Of a stretch of 64,000 nt of DNA, positions 18,638 to 28,044 are shown one piece after another. Source of the stretch: Paractinoplanes tereljensis (GTDB lineage Bacteria; Actinomycetota; Actinomycetes; Mycobacteriales; Micromonosporaceae); assembly GCF_016862435.1 (NCBI RefSeq), contig NZ_BOMY01000018.1, forward strand, positions 62,001-126,000. Reading direction: 5' to 3'. The notes under the pieces are model-generated. The model was not told where the DNA came from, ran no database searches, and saw nothing but the letters and a program-made list of their open reading frames with translations. A program made the position numbers and the translations under genes. Numbering within the stretch: position 1 is the stretch's first letter; each line of letters opens with the position of its first letter.

Positions 18638-18651
18638 TTCCGCCGACGGAA
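18638..18651. promoter_or_regulatory. Candidate IclR operator
   Basis: TTCCG-CCGA-CGGAA, a dyad with 5-bp arms and a 4-base centre, lies 42 bases upstream of the IclR start and 97 bases upstream of the MFS start. Its size and place fit an IclR-type operator; no second copy was seen. Confidence 0.4.
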
Positions 18652-18748
18652 TGCCAAAAGCATGTGGATCACGATCGATTTACACGACGTGTGTGGTCAT
18701 TTGCACTCAACGCGGTCGGATGCATTCTGTGCGCCTAGTCTGCGAAAG

Positions 18749-19932
18749 ATGGCCACCGGCAAGATCGACGGCTTCGGCAACGCATCGACCAGCGTGAACT
18801 CCCCTGGTCCGCTGCGCGCCGCGACCGGTGCGCTCACCACAACGGTCGCGGTGACCATGCCGGTGTTCCTCGTCGGCGGCCTGGCGGTGCAGATCGGTCT
18901 CTCCCCCGCCCGACTCGGCCTGGCCGTCTCGGCCTACTTCGGCGCGAGCGCCCTCGCCTCGCTGCCGGCCGGAGCACTCGTCGAGCGCTACGGCGCCGCC
19001 CGGATCTCCCGGCTCGGCATCGCGCTCTCGGCGCTGTCCCTGCTCGGCATCGCGGTGGCCGCGGATGCACTGTGGACTCTCATCGCCGTCCTGGTGCTTT
19101 GCGCCGGCGCCAACGCGATGGGACAGCTCGCCAGCAACACCAGCCTGTCCTGGCACGTGCCACCGGGCCGGCAGGGCCTGTCGTTCGGCGTGAAGCAGTC
19201 CGCCATCCCGGTGAGCACGCTCCTGGCCGGCGCGGCGGTGCCGACGGTGGCCCTGACCCTCGGATGGCGCTGGGCGTTCGTCCTGGCCGCTCTGCTCGCT
19301 TCGGCCGCCCTGCTGCTGGTGCCGGGCGACCCGGCACGCTCACGAGCCTCGGCCGACAAGACGGAAAAACGGGCCACCGGGGCGCTCGTGGTCGTCGGGC
19401 TGGCCGGCACCCTCGCCGCCGGCTCGGCCAACGCACTCGGCACGTTCCTGGTCGATGCGGCGGTGGGCCGGGGCATCGCGCCCGGCCTGGCCGGCCTCAC
19501 GCTCACCCTGGGCAGCGCGGTCTGCGTGACCGCCCGGGTGATCGGCGGCTGGCAGGCCGACCGCCGGCCGAGCCGCCAGGTCGGCGTCATCGCCGGCCTG
19601 CTCGCCTGCGGCGCGGTGGGGCTGGTCCTGCTGGCCGTGCCGGGCGAGGTCGCACTGGTGGCCGGCGTGGTGCTGGGCTTCGGGTTCGGCTGGGCCTGGC
19701 CGGGCCGGGCCTGATGAACTTCGCCGTGGTGCGCCTGCACCCGCAGGCCCCGGCAGCGGCCACCTCGATCACCCAGACCGGCGTCTACGCCGGCGGATGC
19801 ATCGGCCCGCTCGCGCTGGGCGGCGTCGCCACCGTCGCCGGTTACCCCACCATGTGGATGGCCGCGGCGGCCGCCATGGTCGGCGCCGCCGGCCTGATGT
19901 TGCTGGGCAGCCGGTTACTAAAGCAGGGTTAG
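18749..19932 (+). pseudogene. MFS transporter interrupted by a 5-bp duplication frameshift
   Basis: The first 321 codons encode a normal major facilitator N-terminal part (first helix TTTVAVTMPVFLVGGLAV, then ERYGAARISRLG after helix 2). The frame stops at TGA 19712-19714, but the expected last helices (LMNFAVVRLHPQAPAAATS and onward to KQG) continue in another frame to 19932. Removing one copy of the tandem GGGCC at 19702-19711 restores a single 392-codon frame reading GWAWPGLMNF. The ATG is only 7 bases after TAGTCT (18736-18741), a good -10 element, so the mRNA may be leaderless. It faces the IclR gene. It may be a recent mutation, a reversible slippage site or a sequence error. Confidence 0.85.
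19702..19711 (+). repeat. Tandem GGGCC duplication causing the MFS frameshift
   Basis: Two adjacent GGGCC units, in the context TGGCCGGGCCGGGCCTG, put the 3' part of the MFS gene out of frame. One unit would give an uninterrupted transporter. Confidence 0.9.
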
Positions 19933-20945
19933 CTCGTGCGGTCGGCGATGTAGTCGCAGAGCGCTTCCATCGCGCGCTTCGCCTCGCTGGCCGGCAGCGG
20001 CGCCAGCTGCGCCCGCGCCTCCTCGGCGTAGTTGCGCACCGTCTCCCGGGCCCGCTTCATCGCCGCCGACTCGCGCAGCAGCGTCAGCGCCTCGGCGTGC
20101 AGGTCGTCGTCGGTGATCGGCCCGATCGCCAGGATCTCGCGCAGCCGGACCGCGGACGCGTCGGTGTTGTCGTCGTCGGCCAGCGCGTAGAGCACCGGCA
20201 GCGTCGGCACGCCCTCGCGCAGGTCGGTGCCGGGCGTCTTGCCGGACTGCACCGACTCGGACGAGATGTCGAGAAGGTCGTCGGAGAGCTGGAAGGCGAT
20301 GCCGATCGTCTCGCCGTAGCCGGTGAGCGCCTCGACGATCTGCGGCGACGCACCCGAGAACAGCCCGCCGAACCGCGCCGAGGTGGCGATCAGCGACGCT
20401 GTCTTTTCCGTGATGACGTGCAGATAGTGCTCGATCGGATCTTTGCCTCGGGCACCGACCGTCTCGGCGATCTGCCCGTGCACGAGCCGCGAGAACGTGC
20501 GCGCCTGCAGCCGCACCGCTTCCGGGCCGAGCGAGGCGGCGATGTCCGAGGCACAGGCGAAGAGATAGTCGCCGACCAGGATCGCCACCGAGTTGCCCCA
20601 GCGCGAGTTCGCGCTCGGCGCACCGCGCCGGACCGGGGCCTCATCCATGACGTCGTCGTGATAAAGCGTAGCCAAGTGGGTCAATTCCACCACATTGGCG
20701 GCGGCCACGATGTCGGCCGAGCTCGGATCGCCGAACTGCGCCCCCAGCGCCACCAGAAGCGGCCGAAACCGCTTCCCACCGGCATCGGCGAGATGCCGCG
20801 CCGCCTCGGCCACCAACGGATCGGCGCTGGCCACGTTGGCCCGAAGCGCCACCTCCACAGCGGCCAGCGTCGCCGTGACCGACGCATCGACCGCAGGGTC
20901 GATGTCCAGGCCGAGCGACGAGAGCGTCATATCACCGGTGCTCAC
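19929..20945 (-). CDS. Polyprenyl diphosphate synthase (menaquinone side chain)
   Basis: A 338-residue trans-prenyltransferase that adds isopentenyl diphosphate units to an allylic diphosphate. Both Asp-rich magnesium motifs are intact: DDVMD at about residues 97-101 and DDLLD at about 222-226, plus the GGKRFRPLL motif near 57. Long-chain enzymes of this type make the nonaprenyl-like tail of menaquinone, which fits the adjacent respiratory genes. The GTG at 20945 is taken as start (20948 GTG and 20930 ATG are alternatives). Its stop overlaps the end of the convergent MFS gene by 3 bases. Confidence 0.9.
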   Translation of the reverse strand: MSTGDMTLSSLGLDIDPAVDASVTATLAAVEVALRANVASADPLVAEAARHLADAGGKRFRPLLVALGAQFGDPSSADIVAAANVVELTHLATLYHDDVMDEAPVRRGAPSANSRWGNSVAILVGDYLFACASDIAASLGPEAVRLQARTFSRLVHGQIAETVGARGKDPIEHYLHVITEKTASLIATSARFGGLFSGASPQIVEALTGYGETIGIAFQLSDDLLDISSESVQSGKTPGTDLREGVPTLPVLYALADDDNTDASAVRLREILAIGPITDDDLHAEALTLLRESAAMKRARETVRNYAEEARAQLAPLPASEAKRAMEALCDYIADRTS

Positions 20946-21057
20946 CACGCTTTCACGATGCCATATGGGTCCGACCCTTTCGGGGTCAGGGGTGCGCCCA
21001 GCAAGATCAAAATCCAAATCCCGCAGAAGTACGGGCATGCCGGCGCCCGCCGAGCAA

Positions 21058-21076
21058 CCCGGCCGTGTGCCGGGTC
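21058..21076 (-). terminator. Weak hairpin after the inositol-phosphatase-like gene
   Basis: ACCCGGC and GCCGGGT form a 7-bp stem with a 5-base loop, 46 bases past the stop at 21122 on the minus strand. There is no T-run, so a terminator role is tentative. Confidence 0.35.
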
Positions 21077-21121
21077 ACTCTCCGCGCGGGGCCGCCGGGC
21101 GGGCCCGGCCCCACAGCCCGA

Positions 21122-21910
21122 TCACTTCCAGCCATCCGCGATCTGCGCCAGGAGCGTGGCGTGGGTCTCGGAATCGGCCGCTGCCAGCAACCCGCGAGAC
21201 GAGGTGTGCAGCGGATCGCCGGCCAGGTCGGTGACCACACAGCCGGCCGCCCGGCACAGGGCGATGCCGGCCGCGGAATGGACCGTCCAGTCCCGGTGCC
21301 CGTCGGACAGGTAGGCGGCCCGGCGACCGGCCGCCACCCACGCCAGCGGCAGCGTCGTGGAGAGCACCCGCGGGCTGAAGGCGACGCCGAACTCGGGGTG
21401 GGCCAGCAGGTGCACCGCCCGGAAGCCGGGCGCACTCGGGAACGGCGGGTCCAGGTTGAGATCGACCAGCCGGGACTCGCCGGACGGCCGCAGCGGCTCG
21501 TCGGCGCCGTCCCGGCGGAGATACGCGCCGGACCGGTCGGTCCAGAAGATCTCGTCGCCGAACGGATCGGCCGCGGCGGCGGCCCTTATGTCGCGCCCGA
21601 CCAGCAGCGCCACGTTGACCGCCACCATCGTCGTCCGCGCGGCGAAGTTGAGGGTGCCGCAGAGCGGGTCCACCAGCCAGGTGCGATCCGCCTGGCCGGT
21701 GCGGCCGGTCTCCTCGCCCAGGATCGCGTCGTCCGGCCGGGCGTCGCGCAGGACCGCCACGATGGCCTTCTCGGCCTCGAGGTCGGCCTCGGTCGCGAAG
21801 TCCCCGGCGCCCTTGTCCACCCGCGACAGCGTCTGCCCGAACCGGGCCCGCACCACCGCCGCCCCGGCCTCGGCGGCGGCCACGGCCACCTCGTGATCAC
21901 CCATCGACAT
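21122..21910 (-). CDS. Inositol monophosphatase family protein with two metal ligands replaced
   Basis: A 262-residue protein of the IMPase/CysQ/HisN fold. The first Glu motif GEE is present at 65-67. The core DPxDGTxNF motif reads DPLCGTLNF (81-89), so the second Asp, a magnesium ligand, is Cys84. The C-terminal W-D-x-A-A-G motif reads WTVHSAAG (208-215), so that Asp ligand is His211. Two of the four usual metal ligands are therefore changed, and activity as a magnesium-dependent phosphatase is doubtful. Binding of another metal by Cys/His is possible. It lies between the polyprenyl synthase and the nuo terminator on the same strand. Confidence 0.85.
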   Translation of the reverse strand: MSMGDHEVAVAAAEAGAAVVRARFGQTLSRVDKGAGDFATEADLEAEKAIVAVLRDARPDDAILGEETGRTGQADRTWLVDPLCGTLNFAARTTMVAVNVALLVGRDIRAAAAADPFGDEIFWTDRSGAYLRRDGADEPLRPSGESRLVDLNLDPPFPSAPGFRAVHLLAHPEFGVAFSPRVLSTTLPLAWVAAGRRAAYLSDGHRDWTVHSAAGIALCRAAGCVVTDLAGDPLHTSSRGLLAAADSETHATLLAQIADGWK

Positions 21911-21937
21911 CCCGGCAGCCTAGGACTTCTCCTGATT

Positions 21938-21970
21938 AAAAAACGGGCCCCGGCAGGTGCCGGGGCCCGT
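21938..21970 (-). terminator. Terminator closing the nuo operon
   Basis: On the minus strand ACGGGCCCCGGC pairs perfectly with GCCGGGGCCCGT (12 bp, 4-base loop) and is followed by a run of six T residues (A-run 21938-21943 on the plus strand). It starts 15 bases after the nuoN stop. Confidence 0.93.
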
Positions 21971-21984
21971 TCACACAGCGATCG

Positions 21985-23517
21985 TTATCGGACGAACTGG
22001 GCTGCGTCCCGAGTGAGATCGATCAGCGGAGCCGGCACCACGCCGAGGGCGAAGGTGGCGAGCACCCCGATGGTCAGGGCCGCCGCCGTCATGAAGCCCG
22101 GAATGGAGACCGTCGGCGTCGACTCGCCCGGCTCGCTCAGCCAGAGCAGCACGACGACCCGCAGGTACGGGAAGGCGAGCAGCATGCTGGAGATGACACC
22201 GAAGATGACCAGCCAGGTCTGCCCACCCTCCACGGCCGCCCCGAAGACCGCGAACTTGGCGGTGAAACCGCTGGTCAGCGGGATACCGGCGAAGGCTAGC
22301 AGGATGAACGTGAAGGTGCCGGCGAACAGCGGGCTCTTCCGGCCCAGCCCGGCCCAGCGGGACAGGTGGGTGGCCTCCCCGTCCGCGTCCCGGACCAGGG
22401 TGACGATGCCGAACGCGGCGAGCACCGAGAAGCCGTACGCCACCAGGTAGAACATCGTGCTGCTCAGGCCCTCCTCGTTGAGCGCCAGGACACCCACCAG
22501 GAGGTAACCGGCGTTCGCGACCGAGGAGTAGGCGAGCAGGCGCTTCATGTCGGTCTGAGTCACCGCGAGGACGGCGCCGACCAGCATGGTGAGCACCGCG
22601 ATCACGCCGAGGACCGGCTGGAAGTCCCAGCGGACGCCCTCGAACGACACGTACAGCACGCGCAGCAGGGCACCGAACGCGGCGACCTTGGTGCAGGCCG
22701 CCATCAGCGCGGTGATCGGCGTGGGCGCGCCCTGGTAGACGTCCGGCGTCCATACGTGGAACGGCGCGAGCGCGGCCTTGAACAGCAGGCCGATCGCGAC
22801 CAGCGCGAGACCGGCGTACAGCAGGACCTCGCTGCGCTGCGGGTTGGCCACCGCGTCGTGCACGGCGCCGAACGAGATGCCGCCCGCGAAGCCGTAGATG
22901 AGGGCCGCGCCGAACAGGAAGAACGCCGACGCGTACGAGCCGAGCAGGAAGTACTTGAGCGCGGCCTCCTGGCTGAGCAGGCGACGCCGGCGGGCGAGCG
23001 CGCACAGCAGGTACAGCGGCAGCGAGAAGACCTCGAGCGCCACGAACATGGTCAGCAGGTCGTTCGCCGAGACGAACAGCAGCATGCCGCCGAGCGCGAA
23101 CAGCGTCAGCGGGTAGACCTCGGTGGCGCCGGGCTGCTCGCCGGCCTGCCGCAGGTCCTTCTGCGAGCCGACGGTGATCGCGGCCTGGGAGACGAACGCG
23201 CCGCCCTTCTCCATCGACCGCTCGCCGATCAGCATCAGCGAGACGGCGCCGAGCGCCAGGATGGCGCCCTGCAGGAAGAGGGTGGGCCCGTCGACCGCGA
23301 CCGCGCCGCCGATGGTGATCTTCCGGGTGCCGTGCTCGATGATCACGGTCACGAACGACGCGATGATCGCCAGGAAGGAGAGCGTCAGCTGGATCGCGTG
23401 CCGCGACTTCCGCGGGACGAGCGCCTCCACGAGAACGCCGAGGCAGGCGACCCCGAAGAGGATCAACATGGGCGCGAGTGCGCCGTAGTCGATGGCGGGA
23501 AGTTTGAGGTCTCCCAT
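21985..23517 (-). CDS. nuoN: NADH-quinone oxidoreductase subunit N
   Basis: A 510-residue polytopic subunit of complex I, one of the three antiporter-like subunits (L, M, N) that pump protons while NADH reduces menaquinone. About 14 transmembrane segments are visible. The conserved LFALGGMLLFVSANDLL region and the lysine/glutamate-bearing helices of the family are present, including the ALLFKAALAPFHVWTPDVY signature, which has the key channel lysine (FKAA). It is the last nuo gene, starts 3 bases after the nuoM stop and is followed by a strong terminator. Confidence 0.96.
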   Translation of the reverse strand: MGDLKLPAIDYGALAPMLILFGVACLGVLVEALVPRKSRHAIQLTLSFLAIIASFVTVIIEHGTRKITIGGAVAVDGPTLFLQGAILALGAVSLMLIGERSMEKGGAFVSQAAITVGSQKDLRQAGEQPGATEVYPLTLFALGGMLLFVSANDLLTMFVALEVFSLPLYLLCALARRRRLLSQEAALKYFLLGSYASAFFLFGAALIYGFAGGISFGAVHDAVANPQRSEVLLYAGLALVAIGLLFKAALAPFHVWTPDVYQGAPTPITALMAACTKVAAFGALLRVLYVSFEGVRWDFQPVLGVIAVLTMLVGAVLAVTQTDMKRLLAYSSVANAGYLLVGVLALNEEGLSSTMFYLVAYGFSVLAAFGIVTLVRDADGEATHLSRWAGLGRKSPLFAGTFTFILLAFAGIPLTSGFTAKFAVFGAAVEGGQTWLVIFGVISSMLLAFPYLRVVVLLWLSEPGESTPTVSIPGFMTAAALTIGVLATFALGVVPAPLIDLTRDAAQFVR

Positions 23518-23519
23518 GG

Positions 23520-25064
23520 CTAGCGAGCCACCCTTCCGTTAGCAGTGACCGCCGTCGGCCCGGGATCGGTCGTCCCGACGTCCTGCATGGTGGCCTGTAC
23601 CGCTGGGTTGATCACATCGGTGACCGGCTTCGGGTAGAAGCCGAGCAGCAGGAGCAGCAGGATCAGCGGCGCGACGACGACCTTCTCGCGCAGCGTGATG
23701 TCCTTGCGCATGGCCGGCACCTCTTCGAGGGCCGGGTTGAGAGTGCCCTGGGTGGTGCGCTGCACCATCCAGAGGACGTACGCGGCGGCCAGGATGATGC
23801 CCACGGTCGCGATGACCGCGTACACCTTATGCACCGTGAACGTGCCGATCAGCACCAGGAACTCGCTGATGAACGGCGCCGTGCCGGGCAGCGCCAGCGA
23901 GGCGAGACCGGCGAAGAACAGCACCCCGGCCAGGACCGGCACCAGCTTGCCGGCGCCACCGAAGTCGCTGACCAGGCTGGAGCCGCGCCGGGCCACGAAC
24001 ATGCCGACCACGATGAACAGCAGGCCGGTGGCCAGGCCGTGGTTGACCATGTAGAGCACCGAGCCGGTCCCGCCCTGGGTGGTGAAGGCGAAGATGCCGA
24101 TCCCGATGAAGCCGAAGTGCGCGATCGAGGTGTACGACACGAGCCGCTTCAGGTCGTTCTGGCCGACCGCGAGCAGCGCCGCGTAGATGATGCCGATGAC
24201 CGCGAGCACCAGCGCGGCCGGCGCGAACCAGCGGGACGCCTCCGGGAACAGCGGGAGGCAGTAGCGCAGGATGCCGAACGTGCCGACCTTGTCCATCACG
24301 CCGACCAGCAGCGCGGCCGCACCGGCCGGGGCGGCACCACCGGCGTCCGGCAGCCAGGTGTGGAACGGGAAGAACGGCGCCTTGATCGCGAAGGCCACGA
24401 AGAACCCGAGGAACAGCCAGCGCGAGGTGTTCTGGTCGATCTCGCCGACCGACTGCAGCAGCCTCGTGAAGTCGAAGGTGTGCCCGCCGACCACCCACAG
24501 CCCGATCACGGCGGCCAGCATGAACAGACCGCCGACCAGGCTGTAGAGGAAGAACTTGACGGCCGCGTACTGCCGCCGGGCCCCGCCGAACGATCCGATG
24601 ATGAAGTACATCGGGATCAGCATGACCTCGAAGAACACGTAGAACAGGAAGATGTCGGCGGCCGCGAAGACACCGATCATGGTGAACTCGAAGGCCAGCA
24701 GCAGGGCGAAGTAGACCGGCGCCGAGCGCTTGCCGTCGCCGTCCACGTCGTGCCAGGACGCCAGGATCACGACCGGCGTGAGCACCGCGATCAGCATCAG
24801 CATGACCAGCGCGATGCCGTCGGCGGCGAAGGTGAAGCGGGCGTCCCACGAGGGGATCCACTGGTACGACTCGTGGAACTGGAACCGGTCACCGTCGATC
24901 TTGAAGGCGACCCACATGAAGATGCTGAGCACCAGCACGACGAGCGACCAGACCAGCGCGATGGTCTTGGCGAGTTCCGCCTTACGACGCGGGATAACGC
25001 CCACCACGACCGCGCCCACCAAGGGCAGCACGGTCAGGATGGAAAGGAACGGAAAGTCACTCAC
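23520..25064 (-). CDS. nuoM: NADH-quinone oxidoreductase subunit M
   Basis: A 514-residue antiporter-like membrane subunit of complex I. The start is the GTG at 25064, which overlaps the nuoL TGA as GTGA, so the two are translationally coupled. About 14 transmembrane helices; the proton-channel signatures FEVMLIPMYFIIG (channel Glu) and AIKAPFFPFHTWLPDA (channel Lys) are intact. It sits distally in the membrane arm between L and N. A longer upstream reading exists but lies inside nuoL and is not credible. Confidence 0.96.
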   Translation of the reverse strand: MSDFPFLSILTVLPLVGAVVVGVIPRRKAELAKTIALVWSLVVLVLSIFMWVAFKIDGDRFQFHESYQWIPSWDARFTFAADGIALVMLMLIAVLTPVVILASWHDVDGDGKRSAPVYFALLLAFEFTMIGVFAAADIFLFYVFFEVMLIPMYFIIGSFGGARRQYAAVKFFLYSLVGGLFMLAAVIGLWVVGGHTFDFTRLLQSVGEIDQNTSRWLFLGFFVAFAIKAPFFPFHTWLPDAGGAAPAGAAALLVGVMDKVGTFGILRYCLPLFPEASRWFAPAALVLAVIGIIYAALLAVGQNDLKRLVSYTSIAHFGFIGIGIFAFTTQGGTGSVLYMVNHGLATGLLFIVVGMFVARRGSSLVSDFGGAGKLVPVLAGVLFFAGLASLALPGTAPFISEFLVLIGTFTVHKVYAVIATVGIILAAAYVLWMVQRTTQGTLNPALEEVPAMRKDITLREKVVVAPLILLLLLLGFYPKPVTDVINPAVQATMQDVGTTDPGPTAVTANGRVAR

Positions 25065-26986
25065 GCCAACCACCCCAGCTGGATTGCAAGGAAGGCGCCG
25101 ACCACGAGTACGACTCCGGTGAGCATGGAGAGCGCGTACGAGCGGACGAAGCCGGTCTGCAGTCGGCGTAGTCGCCCGGAACTGCCGCCGACACCGGCGG
25201 CTATCCCGTTGACCAGGCCGTCGATGCCCTTGTTGTCGAGGAAGACAAGCGCCCGGGTCAGGTAGATGCCGGGGCGCTCGAACACCGCCTCGTTGAACGC
25301 GTCGGTGTAGAGATTGCGCCGCGCGGCCGTGACGACCACGCCGGCCGGCTGCTCCTGCAGGGCGGTGCCCTTGCTGAACAGCGCCCAGGCCAGGCCGGCC
25401 CCGCCGACCGAGACGGCCAGCACCAGGATCGAGATCAGGGTCTTGTTCATCACCGGGTCGTGCTCGCCCTCGCCGGTGACCGGCTCGAGCCACTGCGGGA
25501 TGGCCGAGTGCCGGCTGAGCAGGAAGCCCGCCACGATCGAGCCGAGCGCCAGCAGCATCAGCGGCACGGTCATGATGAACGGCGACTCGTGCGGATGCTT
25601 GTTCTGCTCGGTGTAGCGCTCCGGCCCGTGGAAGGTCAGCACGAACAGCCGGGTCATGTAGAACGCGGTCAGGCCCGCGCCGAGCAGCGCGGCCGTGCCG
25701 AACAGCCAGGACGTCCAGTCACCGCGGGCGTACGCCGCCTCGATGATCGGGTCCTTGGAGAAGAAGCCGGACAGCGGCGGAATGCCGATGATGGCGAGCC
25801 AGCCCATCATGAAGGTGAGCCAGGTCCACTTCATGTGCTTGCGCAGGCCACCGAACCGGCGGATGTCTTCCTCGTCGTGCATGCCGTGCATGACCGAGCC
25901 GGCACCGAGGAACATGTTGGCCTTGAAGAAGCCGTGCGCGACGAGGTGGATGATCGCCAGCGCGTACGCCCCGCCGCCGAGACCGACGCCGAGGAACATG
26001 TAGCCGATCTGGCTGACCGTCGACCAGGCCAGGACCCGCTTGATGCCGTCCTTGGCCGAGCCGATGATGCAGCCCATCAGCAGCGTGAACGCGCCGACGC
26101 TGACCACGATCGTCTGCAGCGTGTGGTTGGCCGAGAAGATGTGGTTGGAGCGGGCGATCAGATAGACGCCCGCGGTCACCATGGTCGCGGCGTGGATGAG
26201 GGCGGAGACCGGGGTCGGGCCCTCCATCGCGTCCGGCAACCAGGCCTGCAGTGGGAACTGACCGGACTTACCGGCCGCACCGAGCAGCAGCAGGATGCCG
26301 AGGACCAGCACCGTAGTGCTGGACAGCGCGCCGACGTTGCTGAAGACGTACGAGTATTGGGTGCTGCCGAGCGTGGCGAACATGATGAAGATGCCGATCG
26401 CCAGGCCGGTGTCGCCGACCCGGTTCATCAGGAACGCCTTCTTGCCGGCGGTGGCCGCGGACGGCCGGCCGTACCAGAAGCTGATCAGCAGGTACGACGC
26501 GAGACCCACGCCCTCCCAGCCGAAGTACAGCATCACGTAGTTGTTGCCGAGGACCAGCAGGAGCATGGCCGCGACGAACAGGTTGAAGTAGCCGAAGAAC
26601 CTGCGTCGTCCCGGGTCGTGCTCCATGTAGCCGACCGCGTACAGGTGGATCAGCGAGCCGACACCCGTGATCAGCAGGACGAAGATGCCGGACAGCGGGT
26701 CGAAGAGCAGGCCGAAGTCGACGTGCAGGTTCCCGACGGCGATGAAGTCCCACATGCTCAGTTCGGCGGATCGGTGTTCCGCGTCGAGCCCGCCGAGCTT
26801 GATGAAGAAGACCAGCCCGAGCACGAAGGAGGCCGCCACCGCGAGAACGCCGAGCCAGTGACCCCACTTGTCGGCACGCTTGCCGAGCAGGAGCAGGATC
26901 GCGGCACTCGCGAGCGGAATGGCTACCAAAAGCCAGATTCCGCTCAACGTTCCCGTCGCGTGGGCATACTCCACTGTCTGTTCCAC
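25061..26986 (-). CDS. nuoL: NADH-quinone oxidoreductase subunit L
   Basis: A 641-residue subunit, the most distal of the membrane arm. About 16 transmembrane segments, with GVGLASYLLISFWYGRP and AGKSGQFPLQAWLPDAMEGP, the latter carrying the channel lysine. The long lateral amphipathic helix that clamps M and N is expected in the last 100 residues, which include a charged stretch and a final membrane anchor. It starts at GTG 26986, 12 bases after nuoK, and its stop overlaps the nuoM start. Confidence 0.96.
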   Translation of the reverse strand: MEQTVEYAHATGTLSGIWLLVAIPLASAAILLLLGKRADKWGHWLGVLAVAASFVLGLVFFIKLGGLDAEHRSAELSMWDFIAVGNLHVDFGLLFDPLSGIFVLLITGVGSLIHLYAVGYMEHDPGRRRFFGYFNLFVAAMLLLVLGNNYVMLYFGWEGVGLASYLLISFWYGRPSAATAGKKAFLMNRVGDTGLAIGIFIMFATLGSTQYSYVFSNVGALSSTTVLVLGILLLLGAAGKSGQFPLQAWLPDAMEGPTPVSALIHAATMVTAGVYLIARSNHIFSANHTLQTIVVSVGAFTLLMGCIIGSAKDGIKRVLAWSTVSQIGYMFLGVGLGGGAYALAIIHLVAHGFFKANMFLGAGSVMHGMHDEEDIRRFGGLRKHMKWTWLTFMMGWLAIIGIPPLSGFFSKDPIIEAAYARGDWTSWLFGTAALLGAGLTAFYMTRLFVLTFHGPERYTEQNKHPHESPFIMTVPLMLLALGSIVAGFLLSRHSAIPQWLEPVTGEGEHDPVMNKTLISILVLAVSVGGAGLAWALFSKGTALQEQPAGVVVTAARRNLYTDAFNEAVFERPGIYLTRALVFLDNKGIDGLVNGIAAGVGGSSGRLRRLQTGFVRSYALSMLTGVVLVVGAFLAIQLGWLA

Positions 26987-26998
26987 GTGAAGGCCCCT

Positions 26999-27298
26999 TT
27001 AGTACTTCAGAAGGTTGGCGTCGTCGACGCTCGCCGAGCGTCGAGTCCGGAAGATCGACATGATGATGGCGAGGCCCACCACGACCTCGGCCGCCGCGAC
27101 GACCATCACGAAGAACGAGATGATCTGACCGTCGAGGCTGCCGTTGATCCGGCTGAAGGTGATGAAGGCCAGGTTCGCCGCGTTGAGCATGAGCTCGATG
27201 CACATGAACAACACGATCGCGTTGCGGCGGACGAGCACCCCGGTGGCACCGATGGTGAACAGAATCCCCGCAAGGACCAGGTAGTAGTCGGGAGTCAC
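26999..27298 (-). CDS. nuoK: NADH-quinone oxidoreductase subunit K
   Basis: A 99-residue three-helix subunit of the complex I membrane arm, of normal length. The helix 2 glutamate ([15 protein letters not shown]) and the helix 3 glutamate ([12 protein letters not shown]), both essential for proton translocation in studied homologs, are present. The GTG start overlaps the nuoJ stop as GTGA, a sign of coupled translation. Confidence 0.97.
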   Translation of the reverse strand: MTPDYYLVLAGILFTIGATGVLVRRNAIVLFMCIELMLNAANLAFITFSRINGSLDGQIISFFVMVVAAAEVVVGLAIIMSIFRTRRSASVDDANLLKY

Positions 27299-28044
27299 TT
27301 CTCGGTTCCCTTCGGAGCCGCCTCTTGAGCCGTCAGCTCACGCACCGGCAGGATCGGCGAGATCGTGCGCTCCGACCCGTTGCCGTCCGGAAGCCGGCCC
27401 GGCGCCGCCACCGACATGGTGTTGGCGTAGACGCCCGGGCCCGCCTTCGCACCCGGGTAGTTGCCCGGGCGGAAGCGCTCGGTCATCCGGCTGACCTGGT
27501 TGGCGATCTCGCTCTTGGCCCGCTCGACGTGAGCCAGCACCATCGCGCCGACGGCCGCCGTGATCAGCAGGGCTGAGGTGACCTCGAACGCGAAGACGTA
27601 GCGGGTGAACAGCAGGCTCGCCAGGCCCTGCACGTTGCCGCCGTTCGCGCTGTTCGCCTCGGCGAGGCCGATCACCGGCGTGTCGCCGAGCGCCCGGGCC
27701 AGGCCGGTGCCGATCAGGATGGCGAAGCCGACGCCGAGCACGATCGCCGCGACCCGCTGGCCGCGAAGCGTCTCGATCAGCGAGTCGGTGGCATCCCGGC
27801 CGACCAGCATGAGCACGAACAGGAAAAGCATCATGATCGCGCCGGTGTAGACGATGATCTGGACGGCACCGAGGAACGGCGCCGAGTTGATCACGTAGAT
27901 GAAGCCCAGGCAGAGCATCGTCTGGACGAGCCAGAGCGCGGAGTGCACCGCGTTGCGGGCGATCACCATGCCGAGCGCGCCGATCACCGCGAGCGAGCCG
28001 AGGATCCAGAAGCCGACGGCCTCGGCCGTGGAGACGTGGTTCAT
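27295..28044 (-). CDS. nuoJ: NADH-quinone oxidoreductase subunit J
   Basis: A 249-residue membrane subunit with five transmembrane helices in the first 170 residues ([20 protein letters not shown]..., then [10 protein letters not shown] and [16 protein letters not shown], the family hallmark with its pi-bulge helix). A C-terminal tail of about 75 residues is hydrophilic, Pro/Gly-rich and longer than in enterobacterial NuoJ, as is usual in actinobacteria. The ATG at 28044 overlaps the nuoI TGA as ATGA. Confidence 0.96.
   Translation of the reverse strand: MNHVSTAEAVGFWILGSLAVIGALGMVIARNAVHSALWLVQTMLCLGFIYVINSAPFLGAVQIIVYTGAIMMLFLFVLMLVGRDATDSLIETLRGQRVAAIVLGVGFAILIGTGLARALGDTPVIGLAEANSANGGNVQGLASLLFTRYVFAFEVTSALLITAAVGAMVLAHVERAKSEIANQVSRMTERFRPGNYPGAKAGPGVYANTMSVAAPGRLPDGNGSERTISPILPVRELTAQEAAPKGTEK

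Noticed and set aside
23829..27328. Long plus-strand open frames opposite nuoK-nuoM (478 and 622 codons)
   Set aside because: Low-complexity Glu/Asp/Gln/His/Arg sequence, an antisense product of membrane protein codons; nuo genes are certain.
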